From Bacteroidales bacterium (lineage in GTDB: Bacteria; Bacteroidota; Bacteroidia; Bacteroidales; F082): DNA of 41,965 bases. The notes beneath the pieces are model-generated. The model searched no databases. It had not been told where the DNA came from and worked only from the letters and a program-made list of their open reading frames with translations. This document shows, one piece after another, positions 8,383-16,569 of the stretch. Each line of letters opens with the position of its first letter. Position 1 is the first letter of the stretch. A program made the position numbers and the translations under genes. Location of the stretch: the NCBI GenBank assembly GCA_018399335.1, contig JAGYNM010000008.1:1-41965 (forward strand), in the 5' to 3' direction.

Positions 8383-9897
8383 TTAATTTACAACACGCAT
8401 CGACTTATTAAAGCGGATTTTACCGCCAAATAATGATTTGTTGGGATCGAGCGACAACCAGACAAAAACAGCTTTTCCAACAACATGATCTTCAGGCACA
8501 AAGCCCCAAATGCGCGAATCAGCTGAATTATGACGATTGTCTCCCATCATCCAATAATAATTCATTTTAAAGGTGTATTCGCTTACCGGAGAGCCATTTA
8601 TCAGGATATTCCCATCTCTTACTTCCAGAGAATTTCCCTCATACGCTGTGATAATACGCTCGTACAAAGGCAGGTTTTCAGTTGTTAGCTGAACTGTTTT
8701 ACCCTTTTCAGGAATCCAAAGTGGCCCAAAATTATCAATATTCCAGTTGAAATTAGCAGCATTAGGAAACACTTCAGGATCTCGGATTTCTGCCGGCTCA
8801 ACAACTTTCTCAACGCTATATACATTGGGCAATTGCTCCAATTCAGAAGCAACTTGTTCACTAATCCATAACATATATTCATCAGGCTGGCTAAGTCGTT
8901 TGCCTTCAGTAATATTAAAACGATCCATTATGCGCTGATTGATCATCGTACCATCAGTTTTCACAAGATGTTTGAATTGCAGCGTAGCAGGTGCATCCGC
9001 TTTTTTACCATTAACAAGCAAATCCGCTTCAACAATTTGGATGGTGTCTCCGGGCATCCCAACTCCCCGTTTGATATAATTTTCGCGCTTATCAACAGGT
9101 CGTGCAATGATATTACCAAAATTTCTGTTATCAGTCCAAACCCTCTCCCTGCCATATTGCCTCACCAAAGAATAATAGCTGACATTACTCTGAAAACGGT
9201 CGCTAACTGTATCTCCGGCCGGATAATTAAATACCACGGCATCATTGCGTTCAACATTTCCCATTCCTGCGAAACGATAATAAGGAAGCTTTATCCACTC
9301 CACATAACTTTTTGCTGTTTGGCTCCAGGGCAAAGTATGATGAACAAAAGGAAAAGCAAGTGGAGTATTAGGAACTTTTGGACCATAGCTTATCTTGCTC
9401 ACAAACAAGAAATCGCCGACCAGGAGAGATTTTTCCATGCTGGAGGTGGGAATTGTATAGGCTTCTATTAAAAAGGTGCGAATAATCGTAGCTGCTACCA
9501 CGGCAAAAATGATGGCATCGAGCCATTCACGAACTGGTCCTTTTTTGGGACGCTCAGTAATTGAAGGATCCTGATAGTTAAGCTTACTGTCGGTACTTAT
9601 CACAGGCAGGTAAATAAAAGGCACTACAACAGCCAAAAATTGCTCTCCCAGACCATATTTCCCATAACACTTTACCAATTCGACCAGCATCAGCATATAA
9701 ACGAAAACGTTGAGGAAAGGAATCAGCAGCAGAAGATACCACCAAACAGGCTTCTTGATAATCTGCAACAGCACAAACAGATTATAAAAAGGTATCAAAC
9801 TCAGATAACCAGGCTTTCCTGCTTTAGCAAACAATTGCCAGGCAAAGAGGGTCGGTATGGTAAAAAGCAGCGGAATAATAATGATCAATGCAAGCAT
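8383..9897 (-). CDS. lepB: Signal peptidase I with extra N-terminal membrane region
   Basis: 504 residues, about half again as long as E. coli LepB. Residues 1-100 are an added hydrophobic region with about four helices (DUF5684-like: AWQLFAKAGKPGYLSLIPFYN), followed by the usual membrane anchor at about 127-145. The catalytic Ser is S153 (PTSSMEKSLLVGD). The general-base Lys is K276 (YIKRGVGMPGD). About 120 residues separate them, far more than the roughly 55 of E. coli LepB, so there is a large insertion in the catalytic domain. Box E appears as MMGDNRHNSADSRIWGFV. The enzyme cleaves signal peptides of exported proteins on the outer face of the inner membrane. It follows the dapB-lipoprotein pair. 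The long form is common in Bacteroidota. Confidence 0.94.
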   Translation of the reverse strand: MLALIIIIPLLFTIPTLFAWQLFAKAGKPGYLSLIPFYNLFVLLQIIKKPVWWYLLLLIPFLNVFVYMLMLVELVKCYGKYGLGEQFLAVVVPFIYLPVISTDSKLNYQDPSITERPKKGPVREWLDAIIFAVVAATIIRTFLIEAYTIPTSSMEKSLLVGDFLFVSKISYGPKVPNTPLAFPFVHHTLPWSQTAKSYVEWIKLPYYRFAGMGNVERNDAVVFNYPAGDTVSDRFQSNVSYYSLVRQYGRERVWTDNRNFGNIIARPVDKRENYIKRGVGMPGDTIQIVEADLLVNGKKADAPATLQFKHLVKTDGTMINQRIMDRFNITEGKRLSQPDEYMLWISEQVASELEQLPNVYSVEKVVEPAEIRDPEVFPNAANFNWNIDNFGPLWIPEKGKTVQLTTENLPLYERIITAYEGNSLEVRDGNILINGSPVSEYTFKMNYYWMMGDNRHNSADSRIWGFVPEDHVVGKAVFVWLSLDPNKSLFGGKIRFNKSMRVVN

Positions 9898-9973
9898 GAT
9901 TATGATTTTTTGAAAGTGCTAAATTAGAAAAGTGAAGCCAAAGGCCAGTCAGGATTTTGTTAATAATTCGTAA

Positions 9974-10450
9974 TCACTTGAGCGGTAGGGCATAAAAAAA
10001 ATCTTTTTGCTGTCCGGAAAAGCGCAAATTGATACCACCATCGCGTGCCATTGCCTCCAGGTATGCAATATCAATGGCAATACTATCAGTTACCAGCTCG
10101 CGACAGGCATCCGCACCCTGAATTACCAAATCAATCAGTGCTTGTTTGGGATAAGCTCCACGATCAATCTCAAGCAGATTCACACTAATTTCAGGCTTGC
10201 TACATCCTCCACTGTAATTCACAACCGTTAAAAGGCAATTACCTTGCAGTTCGAATGATACTAACTCATAAATTCTTCCTTCAGGGTTTTTATCGCTTTT
10301 GTTTTCAATATTCAAATTGTAACATGAATTGTCAGTGGCTTCCTGATTTCCTGTAGCTTTTTTTGAACTTGTACATGCTCCAACAAAAAGGATTACTCCA
10401 AAAAGTGCTATAAATGCGGAACCAAAAGAAAAAATCCTGTTATTTTTCAT
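9974..10450 (-). CDS. Uncharacterised lipoprotein
   Basis: 158 residues with a lipoprotein signal (LFVGAC, lipid Cys26) and a polar linker. I do not recognise the mature domain. It has the pattern SCYNLNIENKSDKNPEGRIYEL..FELQGNCLLTVVNYSGGC, with several Cys that could form disulfides, then a helical part and a final strand (GGINLRFSGQQKDFFYALPLK). The shape suggests a small beta-rich periplasmic protein. Its start overlaps the dapB end by 11 bases and lepB follows 76 bases later, so it belongs to the same transcription unit. No function is assigned. Confidence 0.85.
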   Translation of the reverse strand: MKNNRIFSFGSAFIALFGVILFVGACTSSKKATGNQEATDNSCYNLNIENKSDKNPEGRIYELVSFELQGNCLLTVVNYSGGCSKPEISVNLLEIDRGAYPKQALIDLVIQGADACRELVTDSIAIDIAYLEAMARDGGINLRFSGQQKDFFYALPLK

Positions 10451-11171
10451 CTGACTGCAATAAATCTTTCATGGTAAACGCTCCTTTTTTGCCTGCTAAA
10501 AACTCAGCTGCCATCAAAGCGCCTATAGCAAATCCTTTCCTGCTAAAGGCTTCGTGCGTCAGGCTAAGGCTTTCATCTGCCGAAATCAGCTCCAAGCGAT
10601 GTAAGCCATTAACTTCTCCCTCGCGAATTGCTTCGATAGGCAAAAGCTTGTGGTTTGGTGTTTCTTCCAGGGCATAACCCTCAATAAGCGGGTGATATTC
10701 TTTCACCAATCGGGCAATTTCCAGAGCTGTTCCGCTAGGTTTGTCAAGCTTGTGCTGATGATGTTTCTCAAACAACCGCATCCGGAAACCATATTTTGCA
10801 GCCAATTCACTCATTTCGCGGGTTAGTTGAAACATCAGATTCATTCCAACGCTAAAATTGGAAGCATAAAAAATGGCTTGATTTTGTTCACTACACCAGC
10901 TAAGCACCTCATTAAGATGATGATACCAACCTGTGGTTCCTACCACCACTGGCATATTGGCATCAAAGCATTTGTGAATATTGCCAACAACCTTATCTGG
11001 AAGACTAAACTCTATGGCCACATCGGCTGTTACAAAACTATCAAGTTGATCGCGCCAATCCCTTTCATTATCAAGCCTGGCAACCACCTGATGGGAGCGT
11101 TCCAGTGCTAGTTGCTCGATGGTTTTTCCCATGCGCCCATAACCAATCAAAGCTATTTTAAGTTTTTTCAT
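10440..11171 (-). CDS. dapB: 4-hydroxy-tetrahydrodipicolinate reductase
   Basis: 243 residues. The NAD(P)-binding fold is at the N-terminus (IALIGYGRMGK, residues 6-16). The VVVGTTGWY segment (about 76-83) borders the cofactor. The catalytic region is EKHHQHKLDKPSGTA (135-149), where His137 and Lys141 correspond to H159 and K163 of the E. coli enzyme. DapB reduces 4-hydroxy-tetrahydrodipicolinate to tetrahydrodipicolinate in lysine and meso-diaminopimelate synthesis in the cytoplasm. It is shorter than the E. coli enzyme (273), as in other Bacteroidota. Upstream lie parA, parB and a DUF5683 gene, a neighbourhood recurrent in the phylum. Confidence 0.97.
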   Translation of the reverse strand: MKKLKIALIGYGRMGKTIEQLALERSHQVVARLDNERDWRDQLDSFVTADVAIEFSLPDKVVGNIHKCFDANMPVVVGTTGWYHHLNEVLSWCSEQNQAIFYASNFSVGMNLMFQLTREMSELAAKYGFRMRLFEKHHQHKLDKPSGTALEIARLVKEYHPLIEGYALEETPNHKLLPIEAIREGEVNGLHRLELISADESLSLTHEAFSRKGFAIGALMAAEFLAGKKGAFTMKDLLQSDEK

Positions 11172-11249
11172 TCAATCGTTTCTAAAGCAAATTTACAAGC
11201 TGTTATTTCACGAAAATAACACTTTTTAGCGTACAATTTCTCATTGGTT

Positions 11250-11822
11250 TTAAAACCTGAAGCGTAAACTAAGCCCCGGCTGCACTCCGGCGTAGGATTG
11301 CGGCATCTCTGGAAACACCTGATCAGTCCTCATTACAGGCTCTATGCGTACAGATAAATCATCCGAAATATCATAATCAAAAAAATGCGCATCAACAGTA
11401 GCATCCAGAATATTCAGAACATACCACAAACCCATCACAATCCAACTGAGTTCCATGTTTCGACGGTAAAAATCCCTTATCGACTGCAAATCCTGAGCAG
11501 AATATCTGTCGACCAAATCATTATCAATTGGATAGTCATATTCGTTAACAACATAATCATACGCTTCCCGGGCTTTTCGGTATTCCTTTGCATTGGAACT
11601 AGCCAAATAGTAGATCGTCCCGATTCCGGCATAAACTACCGGGATTTTCCAGTACTTTCGGTTATAGGCCTGGCCCAACCCAGGAAGTATGGCTGAATAG
11701 ATAGTTGCTTTGTGAGGCGAGTGAGGCTTTTTGATTTCAGTTATATTGGTTGCATCCTGTGCCCTTAAGTTTACAGAAAACATGATAAGCAGCAAGAAAA
11801 TCAGAAAACTGGATCGATTCAT
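11250..11822 (-). CDS. DUF5683 family membrane protein
   Basis: 190 residues with a signal peptide ending near NLRAQ (residue 22). The hallmark HKATIYSAILPGLGQAYNRKYWKIPVVYAGIGT (about 42-74) is the conserved DUF5683 motif, whose 'PGLGQ.YN..YWK' core also appears in TM2-type proteins. A second hydrophobic segment is at about 125-142 (LSWIVMGLWYVLNILDATVDAHFF). The C-terminus ends in a strand with an aromatic last residue (PGLSLRFRF), the usual ending of outer-membrane proteins. The function is unknown. It sits 6 bases after parB and 78 bases before dapB, a conserved Bacteroidota order. Confidence 0.86.
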   Translation of the reverse strand: MNRSSFLIFLLLIMFSVNLRAQDATNITEIKKPHSPHKATIYSAILPGLGQAYNRKYWKIPVVYAGIGTIYYLASSNAKEYRKAREAYDYVVNEYDYPIDNDLVDRYSAQDLQSIRDFYRRNMELSWIVMGLWYVLNILDATVDAHFFDYDISDDLSVRIEPVMRTDQVFPEMPQSYAGVQPGLSLRFRF

Positions 11823-11828
11823 TGTTTA

Positions 11829-12740
11829 TCAATCATTTGACAGTTGTTCCATAAGCTTGTCAAAAGTAAAATCATCAGAAAAGCCAATCAGCAAACTTCC
11901 TTTGCCATTGCCGTCTCGTTTGATCGCAATTTTTGTATTCAACTGCTGTTCAAGGTGTTTCACCTTCTGCTTATGATGCTCTGGAATAACATTCTTTTGT
12001 TTTGATTTAGCAGTAATTTTCTGCGGAGGATCATTTACAGTCCGTACCAGGGCTTCAACTTGCCGCACATTAAGCTCTTCTTCAACAATTTGTTGCAGTA
12101 TAATGAGTTGCTGTTCAGGATTTTCCAAATTTATCAATGCCCTTGCATGCCCCATGCTAATATGGCCATCGCGCAATGCTACCTGCACTTCAGGAGGTAA
12201 TTTTAATAAGCGCAAAAAATTCGTAATCGTTGAACGGCTTTTCCCTACCCTGTCACTCAGTTGTTCCTGTGTAAGATCACATTCCTCGATCAAGCGCTGG
12301 TAGGATATCGCAACTTCTACAGCATTTAAATTCTCCCGATGAATATTTTCGACCAGGGCCATCTCAAGCATCTGCTCATCGTTGGCCACGCGAATAAAGA
12401 CAGGAATAGTCTCAATACCAGCTAATTTAGATGCCCGCAATCGTCTTTCGCCAGAGATTAGCTGATACCTGTCATAACCCAGCTTTCTTACTGTTACAGG
12501 CTGAATAACTCCTTGGTTTTTAATGGAAGCAGCAAGTTCGCGCAGCGCCATATCATCAAATTCGGTGCGCGGCTGAAAAGGATTAGCTTCAATCTTTTCA
12601 AGCGCAATTTCGGCTGTAGCACCGGCAACATAATTACCTGAAATATCAGCCGAAGTGATATCCGTATCCGGACTTTGAAGTATGGCTTCCAGGCCGCGAC
12701 CCAAAGCTCTTTTTTTTGATTTTCCTGAACTTGCTGTCAT
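11829..12740 (-). CDS. parB: Chromosome partitioning protein ParB
   Basis: 303 residues. The N-terminal motif RALGRGLEAIL (11-21) is the ParA-stimulating peptide. The CTPase/ParB domain has ANPFQPR (52-58), GERRLRA (97-103, the nucleotide-binding box) and ENIHRENLNAVE (131-142). A helix-turn-helix for parS binding lies at about 156-176 (LTQEQLSDRVGKSRSTITNFL). The C-terminal part (about 255-303) is the dimerisation domain. ParB loads on parS, slides as a CTP-dependent clamp and recruits ParA and SMC. The gene is 12 bases after parA. I found no full parS site in the window. Confidence 0.97.
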   Translation of the reverse strand: MTASSGKSKKRALGRGLEAILQSPDTDITSADISGNYVAGATAEIALEKIEANPFQPRTEFDDMALRELAASIKNQGVIQPVTVRKLGYDRYQLISGERRLRASKLAGIETIPVFIRVANDEQMLEMALVENIHRENLNAVEVAISYQRLIEECDLTQEQLSDRVGKSRSTITNFLRLLKLPPEVQVALRDGHISMGHARALINLENPEQQLIILQQIVEEELNVRQVEALVRTVNDPPQKITAKSKQKNVIPEHHKQKVKHLEQQLNTKIAIKRDGNGKGSLLIGFSDDFTFDKLMEQLSND

Positions 12741-12752
12741 CTTTTATTTCAT

Positions 12753-13547
12753 TTATTCCTGCTTTGCTTTTGCTTCTGCTCTGAGGTTGTTTTTGGTTAA
12801 AATTTCCCGGGCAAGATTTAAATAATTTACCGCTCCTGTGCTTGTTGCATCATGCATGATGATCGTTTGACCAAAACTGGGAGCTTCACTTAAACGGGTA
12901 TTTCGATTAATAATTGTATCAAAAACCATCGATTGAAAATGCGCTTTAACCTCATCAACAACTTGCTTTGAAAGTCGTAAACGACTATCGAACATCGTTA
13001 GCAGTATGCCTTCAATATCCAGCTTTTCGTTTAATCTTGTCTGAACTATTTTAATGGTATTCAATAATTTACCTAATCCTTCAAGCGCAAAATACTCACA
13101 TTGAACAGGAATAATCACAGAATCGGCTGCTGTTAAAGCGTTTATGGTAAGCAATCCCAAAGATGGAGAACAATCGATAATGATGAAATCATAATCTCCT
13201 TTGATTTTATCGAGCACCTTTTTCATCATTTGCTCTCTGTTAGGGAGGTTAATCATCTCTATTTCGGCACCTACCAAATCGATATGTGCAGGCATTATGT
13301 GCAAATACGGCGTTTCTGTTTCCCGTATCACCTGCTCAACCGGCACACCATCAATAATGCACTCATACACACTGTTTTCTATCTCTTTCGGATCAAGCCC
13401 AACACCTGAAGTAGCGTTGGCCTGCGGATCGAAATCTACCACCAAGGTCTTGTATTCGAGCACAGCCAGACTGGCAGCCAGATTAATGGCTGAAGTAGTT
13501 TTACCAACACCGCCTTTTTGATTTGCTATCGCAATGGTCTTACCCAT
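12753..13547 (-). CDS. parA: Chromosome partitioning ATPase ParA (Soj)
   Basis: 264 residues from the ATG at 13545-13547 (MGKTIAIANQ). The frame opens 22 codons further up, but the deviant Walker A (KGGVGKTT, 11-18) normally begins within about 10 residues of the start, and the extension would reach into the promoter. Other motifs are VVDFDPQANATSGVG (switch I region) and FIIIDCSPSLGLLT (Walker B). ParA forms ATP-dependent dimers on the nucleoid that move ParB-parS complexes. First gene of the parA-parB-DUF5683-dapB-lipoprotein-lepB unit, with a good promoter at 13603-13632. Confidence 0.97.
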   Translation of the reverse strand: MGKTIAIANQKGGVGKTTSAINLAASLAVLEYKTLVVDFDPQANATSGVGLDPKEIENSVYECIIDGVPVEQVIRETETPYLHIMPAHIDLVGAEIEMINLPNREQMMKKVLDKIKGDYDFIIIDCSPSLGLLTINALTAADSVIIPVQCEYFALEGLGKLLNTIKIVQTRLNEKLDIEGILLTMFDSRLRLSKQVVDEVKAHFQSMVFDTIINRNTRLSEAPSFGQTIIMHDATSTGAVNYLNLAREILTKNNLRAEAKAKQE

Positions 13548-13602
13548 AAATAACTGGTTTACTGTTAAATTTTTCTTCCAACCACCCCAAGGCAGTACCT
13601 CA

Positions 13603-13632
13603 CAAAAATACATTTTTCAAACAGGCGGTCAA
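13603..13632 (-). promoter_or_regulatory. Promoter of parA unit
   Basis: Minus strand shows TTG (13632-13630), a 19-base spacer, then TATTTTTG (13610-13603), matching both the -33 and -7 elements of Bacteroidota housekeeping promoters. The predicted start near 13596 leaves a leader of about 49 bases before parA. Confidence 0.68.
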
Positions 13633-13681
13633 TGCTTTTAGTCATTAACTTTTCAACACCGTGTAGAAATGCCTACTCCAA

Positions 13682-13712
13682 AAAAAATCAAAAGCTGCCC
13701 GAAGCAGCTTTT
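13682..13712 (-). terminator. Intrinsic terminator after the DUF3276 gene
   Basis: AAAAGCTGC (13690-13698) and GCAGCTTTT (13704-13712) pair perfectly over 9 bases around a 5-base loop. On the minus strand the stem is followed by a T-rich run. It lies 21 bases after the DUF3276 stop. Confidence 0.85.
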
Positions 13713-13732
13713 AACAGTTCTTAAACAAGAGC

Positions 13733-14101
13733 TTAAAGCTCATCGTCTATTTTGTCCAAATCTTCAAAAGAGACATCTACTGAGTTGTCTTGTCCTCCCG
13801 AATGCTGATCTTCATAATCTTCAGGAACTTCGCCTGTTTCAATAAATTGGATTGAATCGGTTAGTCCTTTCATGAATTTCTCAAAATCCTCCCGATAAAG
13901 GAAAAGTTTATGCTTTTCATAAAAAAACTTACCCTGTTCGTTGCTAAACCGCCGCTTACTCTCGGTTATCGTTAGGTATTGTTCATCTTGTCTCGTAGCT
14001 TTTACGTCAAAAAAGTAGGTTCGCTTTCCTGCGCGTATTGCCCTCGAAAACAATTCTTCATGTCTGTTTTGCCTTCCTTGATCTTCCATTGCGCTGTCCA
14101 T
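13733..14101 (-). CDS. DUF3276 (PUR-domain) family protein
   Basis: 122 residues from the ATG at 14101; an ATG four codons later (14089) is also possible. The frame is open 67 codons further upstream, but that part overlaps the predicted promoter (TATTTTTG, 14133-14126) and looks non-coding. The core (EELFSRAIRAGKRTYFFDVKATRQDEQYLTITESKRRF) is the DUF3276 signature, a bacterial form of the PUR repeat known from eukaryotic PUR-alpha and Borrelia Bpur, which bind nucleic acid. The C-terminal tail is very acidic (EVPEDYEDQ to DLDKIDDEL). It is probably a small cytoplasmic nucleic-acid-binding protein. It is divergent from the E2 gene and terminated at 13682-13712. Confidence 0.88.
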   Translation of the reverse strand: MDSAMEDQGRQNRHEELFSRAIRAGKRTYFFDVKATRQDEQYLTITESKRRFSNEQGKFFYEKHKLFLYREDFEKFMKGLTDSIQFIETGEVPEDYEDQHSGGQDNSVDVSFEDLDKIDDEL

Positions 14102-14125
14102 ATTGTTTGCTTGATAAGTTTCAAG

Positions 14126-14158
14126 CAAAAATAATAATTTCTGATAAAGAAGCGACAA
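14126..14158 (-). promoter_or_regulatory. Candidate promoter of the DUF3276 gene
   Basis: Minus strand shows TTG (14158-14156), a 22-base spacer, then TATTTTTG (14133-14126). The predicted start near 14119 leaves about 18 bases before the ATG at 14101 and rules out the longer reading of the gene. The spacer is slightly long. Confidence 0.45.
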
Positions 14159-14268
14159 TTGTTTTCTGACATGAAAATTTCTCGTAAAATAAAATTTCAT
14201 GAGATCGACTTCTTGAAGTAAATGCCGGGATTTCAATTTAGAATTATTCCAAATTTCAAAATTTATCC

Positions 14269-14276
14269 TAATTTTG
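14269..14276 (+). promoter_or_regulatory. Candidate -7 element for the E2 gene
   Basis: TAATTTTG matches TAnnTTTG, with a predicted start near 14283 and a leader of about 68 bases. No clear -33 TTG is at the right distance. Confidence 0.4.
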
Positions 14277-14350
14277 CAGCCGAATTTGAACAAAACCAGC
14301 ATTCTGGCTTTAAATAGATTTGACAGAAAATTTTTCTAAAAAAATACAGC

Positions 14351-15676
14351 ATGGCCAAATTTGATATTATTATGCCCAAGATGGGCGAAAGTGTGATAGA
14401 AGCAACGATTACCCGCTGGCTGAAAGGTGTGGGTGATACTGTTGAAGAAGATGATGCGATTGTAGAAATTGCCACCGATAAAGTTGACTCTGAAATTCCT
14501 TCCCCGGTCGAAGGCAAGATTATTGAAACACTTTACGCAGAAGGTGACGTAGTAGCTGTTGGAAAAGTAATTGCAGTAGTGGAAATGGAAGGTGATGATG
14601 AAGAAGATGCTGCTGCTGAACCAGTAAAAGAAGAAAAACAAGCCGCAAAATCAGAAGAAAAACAAGCGGAAGCTCCGGCAACTGAAAAAGCAGAAACTAA
14701 AGAAGCACCGATTAGCTATGCGGATTCTGATCGTTTTTACTCACCTTTGGTGAAACAAATTGCCAAAACCGAAAATGTAAGTCTGGCCGAACTGGAAAGC
14801 ATTAAAGGAAGTGGCGCTTCGGGACGTGTGACCAAAAATGACATTTTGGCTTACCTCGAAAACAAAACAGCTTCACCTAAAAAAGCTGCCGATTCAACTC
14901 AAAAAGCGGCATCTTCGGCTCCGGCTAAACCTGCCGCAATTGAAGCCCCCAAAGTGAATGCCGGCACAGGCGATCAAATCATTGAAATGGATCGCATGCG
15001 TCGCTTGATTGCTGATCATATGGTGATGTCGAAACAGGTTTCGCCGCACGTTACTTCCTTCATTGATGTGGATGTAACCAATGTTGTAAATTGGCGCAAC
15101 AAAGTAAAAGATCAGTTTCAAAAACGTGAAGGACAGAAAATTACCTTTACCCCAATATTTTTTGAAGCAGCTGCAAAAGCACTTAAAGACTATCCCCAGG
15201 TAAATGCCTCTGTTGATGGATACAATATTATCCTCCGTAAAAATATCAACATCGGAATGGCTACAGCGCTTCCTAACGGAAATTTAATTGTTCCCGTAAT
15301 AAAAAATGTGGACGAAAAGAATCTGCTGGGCATTACGAAATCTGTTAACGATCTGGCGAACAGAGCCAGAAATAATAAACTGGATCCTGATGAAATTCAG
15401 GGGGGAACATTTACAATTACAAACTTCGGTTCGTTCGACAGCCTTACCGGCACCCCGATCATCAACCAGCCTCAGGTTGCCATTCTCGCCGTAGGCGCTA
15501 TACGCAAACAACCCGCTGTGCTGGAAACTGCTATGGGCGATGTGATTGCCATCCGGCATATTATGATCCTGTCGATGGCCTATGATCATCGTATTGTAGA
15601 TGGCGCTTTGGCAGGAATGTACCTGAAACGCATGAAAGAGTTACTCGAAAACTTTGATCCTGAGAGGGAAATCTAA
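14351..15676 (+). CDS. 2-oxoacid dehydrogenase E2, dihydrolipoyl acyltransferase
   Basis: 441 residues with three parts. The lipoyl domain is 1-77, with lipoylated Lys44 in TDKVDSE. An Ala/Lys/Glu-rich linker leads to the E1/E3-binding domain at about 127-172 (FYSPLVKQIAKTENVSLAELESIKGSGASGRVTKNDIL). A second flexible linker precedes the acyltransferase core (about 205-441), with the active-site DHRIVDG near the end (His413, Asp417). E2 passes the acyl group from lipoamide to CoA in pyruvate, 2-oxoglutarate or branched-chain dehydrogenase complexes. The SEIPSPVEG form and a single lipoyl domain favour a branched-chain or mixed 2-oxoacid substrate, but sequence alone does not settle this. No E1 or E3 gene is adjacent, and a strong terminator follows at once. 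Confidence 0.94.
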   Translation: MAKFDIIMPKMGESVIEATITRWLKGVGDTVEEDDAIVEIATDKVDSEIPSPVEGKIIETLYAEGDVVAVGKVIAVVEMEGDDEEDAAAEPVKEEKQAAKSEEKQAEAPATEKAETKEAPISYADSDRFYSPLVKQIAKTENVSLAELESIKGSGASGRVTKNDILAYLENKTASPKKAADSTQKAASSAPAKPAAIEAPKVNAGTGDQIIEMDRMRRLIADHMVMSKQVSPHVTSFIDVDVTNVVNWRNKVKDQFQKREGQKITFTPIFFEAAAKALKDYPQVNASVDGYNIILRKNINIGMATALPNGNLIVPVIKNVDEKNLLGITKSVNDLANRARNNKLDPDEIQGGTFTITNFGSFDSLTGTPIINQPQVAILAVGAIRKQPAVLETAMGDVIAIRHIMILSMAYDHRIVDGALAGMYLKRMKELLENFDPEREI

Positions 15677-15697
15677 AATACCATATAATCTTTAACA

Positions 15698-15737
15698 GGG
15701 TTGGGAAGCTGACTTCCCAACCCTTTATTTTTTTTAC
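15698..15737 (+). terminator. Strong intrinsic terminator after the E2 gene
   Basis: GGGTTGGGAAG (15698-15708) and CTTCCCAACCC (15713-15723) pair over 11 bases with a 4-base loop, followed by TTTATTTTTTTT. It lies about 20 bases after the E2 stop and just before the exonuclease start at 15740. Confidence 0.95.
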
Positions 15738-15739
15738 CT

Positions 15740-16558
15740 ATGAAACTTCAACTCAAAAAGCCACTGGCCTTCTTCGATCTGGAAACTACCGGACTAAATA
15801 TCACCGAAGATCGCGTGATCGAGATCAGCATTTTAAAGGTTCATCCCGATGGAAAGGAAGAAATAAAAACCTGGCGAATCAATCCGGGTATCCCTATTCC
15901 GGATGCTTCATTTCAGTTTCATGGCATCTCGGAAAATGACATCGAACATGCACCGAAATTTAAAGCAGTTGGGCACGATATTGCTGCCTTTTTGCAACAT
16001 TGTGACCTGGCCGGATATAATGCGTTAAAATTTGATATCCCCATGCTAATGGAAGAATTTTTACGCAACGACATTGAGTTTGATTTAAAAAGCAGACAAC
16101 TAATTGACGTTCAAAACATCTTCATGAAGATGGAACCTCGCACCCTGAAAGGCGCATTACGTTTCTTTTGTGGGCGCGAACTCGAGAATGCACATTCAGC
16201 CGAGGCTGATACTATTGCAACCTACGATATTCTAAAAGCCATGATCGATCGGTATCAGGAGCAGGAATATGAGGATAATCTGGGCAATAAAAGCAAACCG
16301 GTAGTGAATGATATGCAGGCGCTGCATCACTTTTCGCAGCATCACCGCAATGCCGATTTGGCCGGGCAAATAATTTTTGATGATCAAAACAGGGAAATTT
16401 TTAATTTTGGAAAGCATAAAGGAAAGACTGTTGAAGAAGTATTTTTACAAGAACCGTCCTACTACGACTGGATGATGAAGGGATCTTTTCCCCTTTACAC
16501 CAAGAAATTAATTACTGCAATCAAACTGCGAATGTTTGGCAAAAACGTTAAAATGTAA
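15740..16558 (+). CDS. DnaQ-like 3'-5' exonuclease (DEDDh), with HKGK C-terminal domain
   Basis: 272 residues. The exonuclease domain (1-170) has all DEDDh motifs: ExoI FFDLETTG (Asp13, Glu15), ExoII GYNALKFDIPML (Asp99), ExoIII HSAEADT (His152, Asp157). An added C-terminal domain (about 215-268) carries FNFGKHKGKTVEEVFLQEPSYYDWMM, a module also seen at the C-terminus of other DnaQ-like nucleases (exodeoxyribonuclease X-like/DUF3820). It is annotated in many genomes as DNA polymerase III epsilon, but the length and added domain point to a stand-alone exonuclease rather than the replicative proofreading subunit. Only 3 bases separate it from the preceding terminator's T run, and the FAH-family gene starts 11 bases after it. 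Confidence 0.9.
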   Translation: MKLQLKKPLAFFDLETTGLNITEDRVIEISILKVHPDGKEEIKTWRINPGIPIPDASFQFHGISENDIEHAPKFKAVGHDIAAFLQHCDLAGYNALKFDIPMLMEEFLRNDIEFDLKSRQLIDVQNIFMKMEPRTLKGALRFFCGRELENAHSAEADTIATYDILKAMIDRYQEQEYEDNLGNKSKPVVNDMQALHHFSQHHRNADLAGQIIFDDQNREIFNFGKHKGKTVEEVFLQEPSYYDWMMKGSFPLYTKKLITAIKLRMFGKNVKM

Positions 16559-16569
16559 ACCATATTCCC

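Noticed and set aside
13548-13613. Longer parA start (22 extra codons)
   Set aside because: It would put the Walker A motif too far from the N-terminus and starts inside the predicted promoter.
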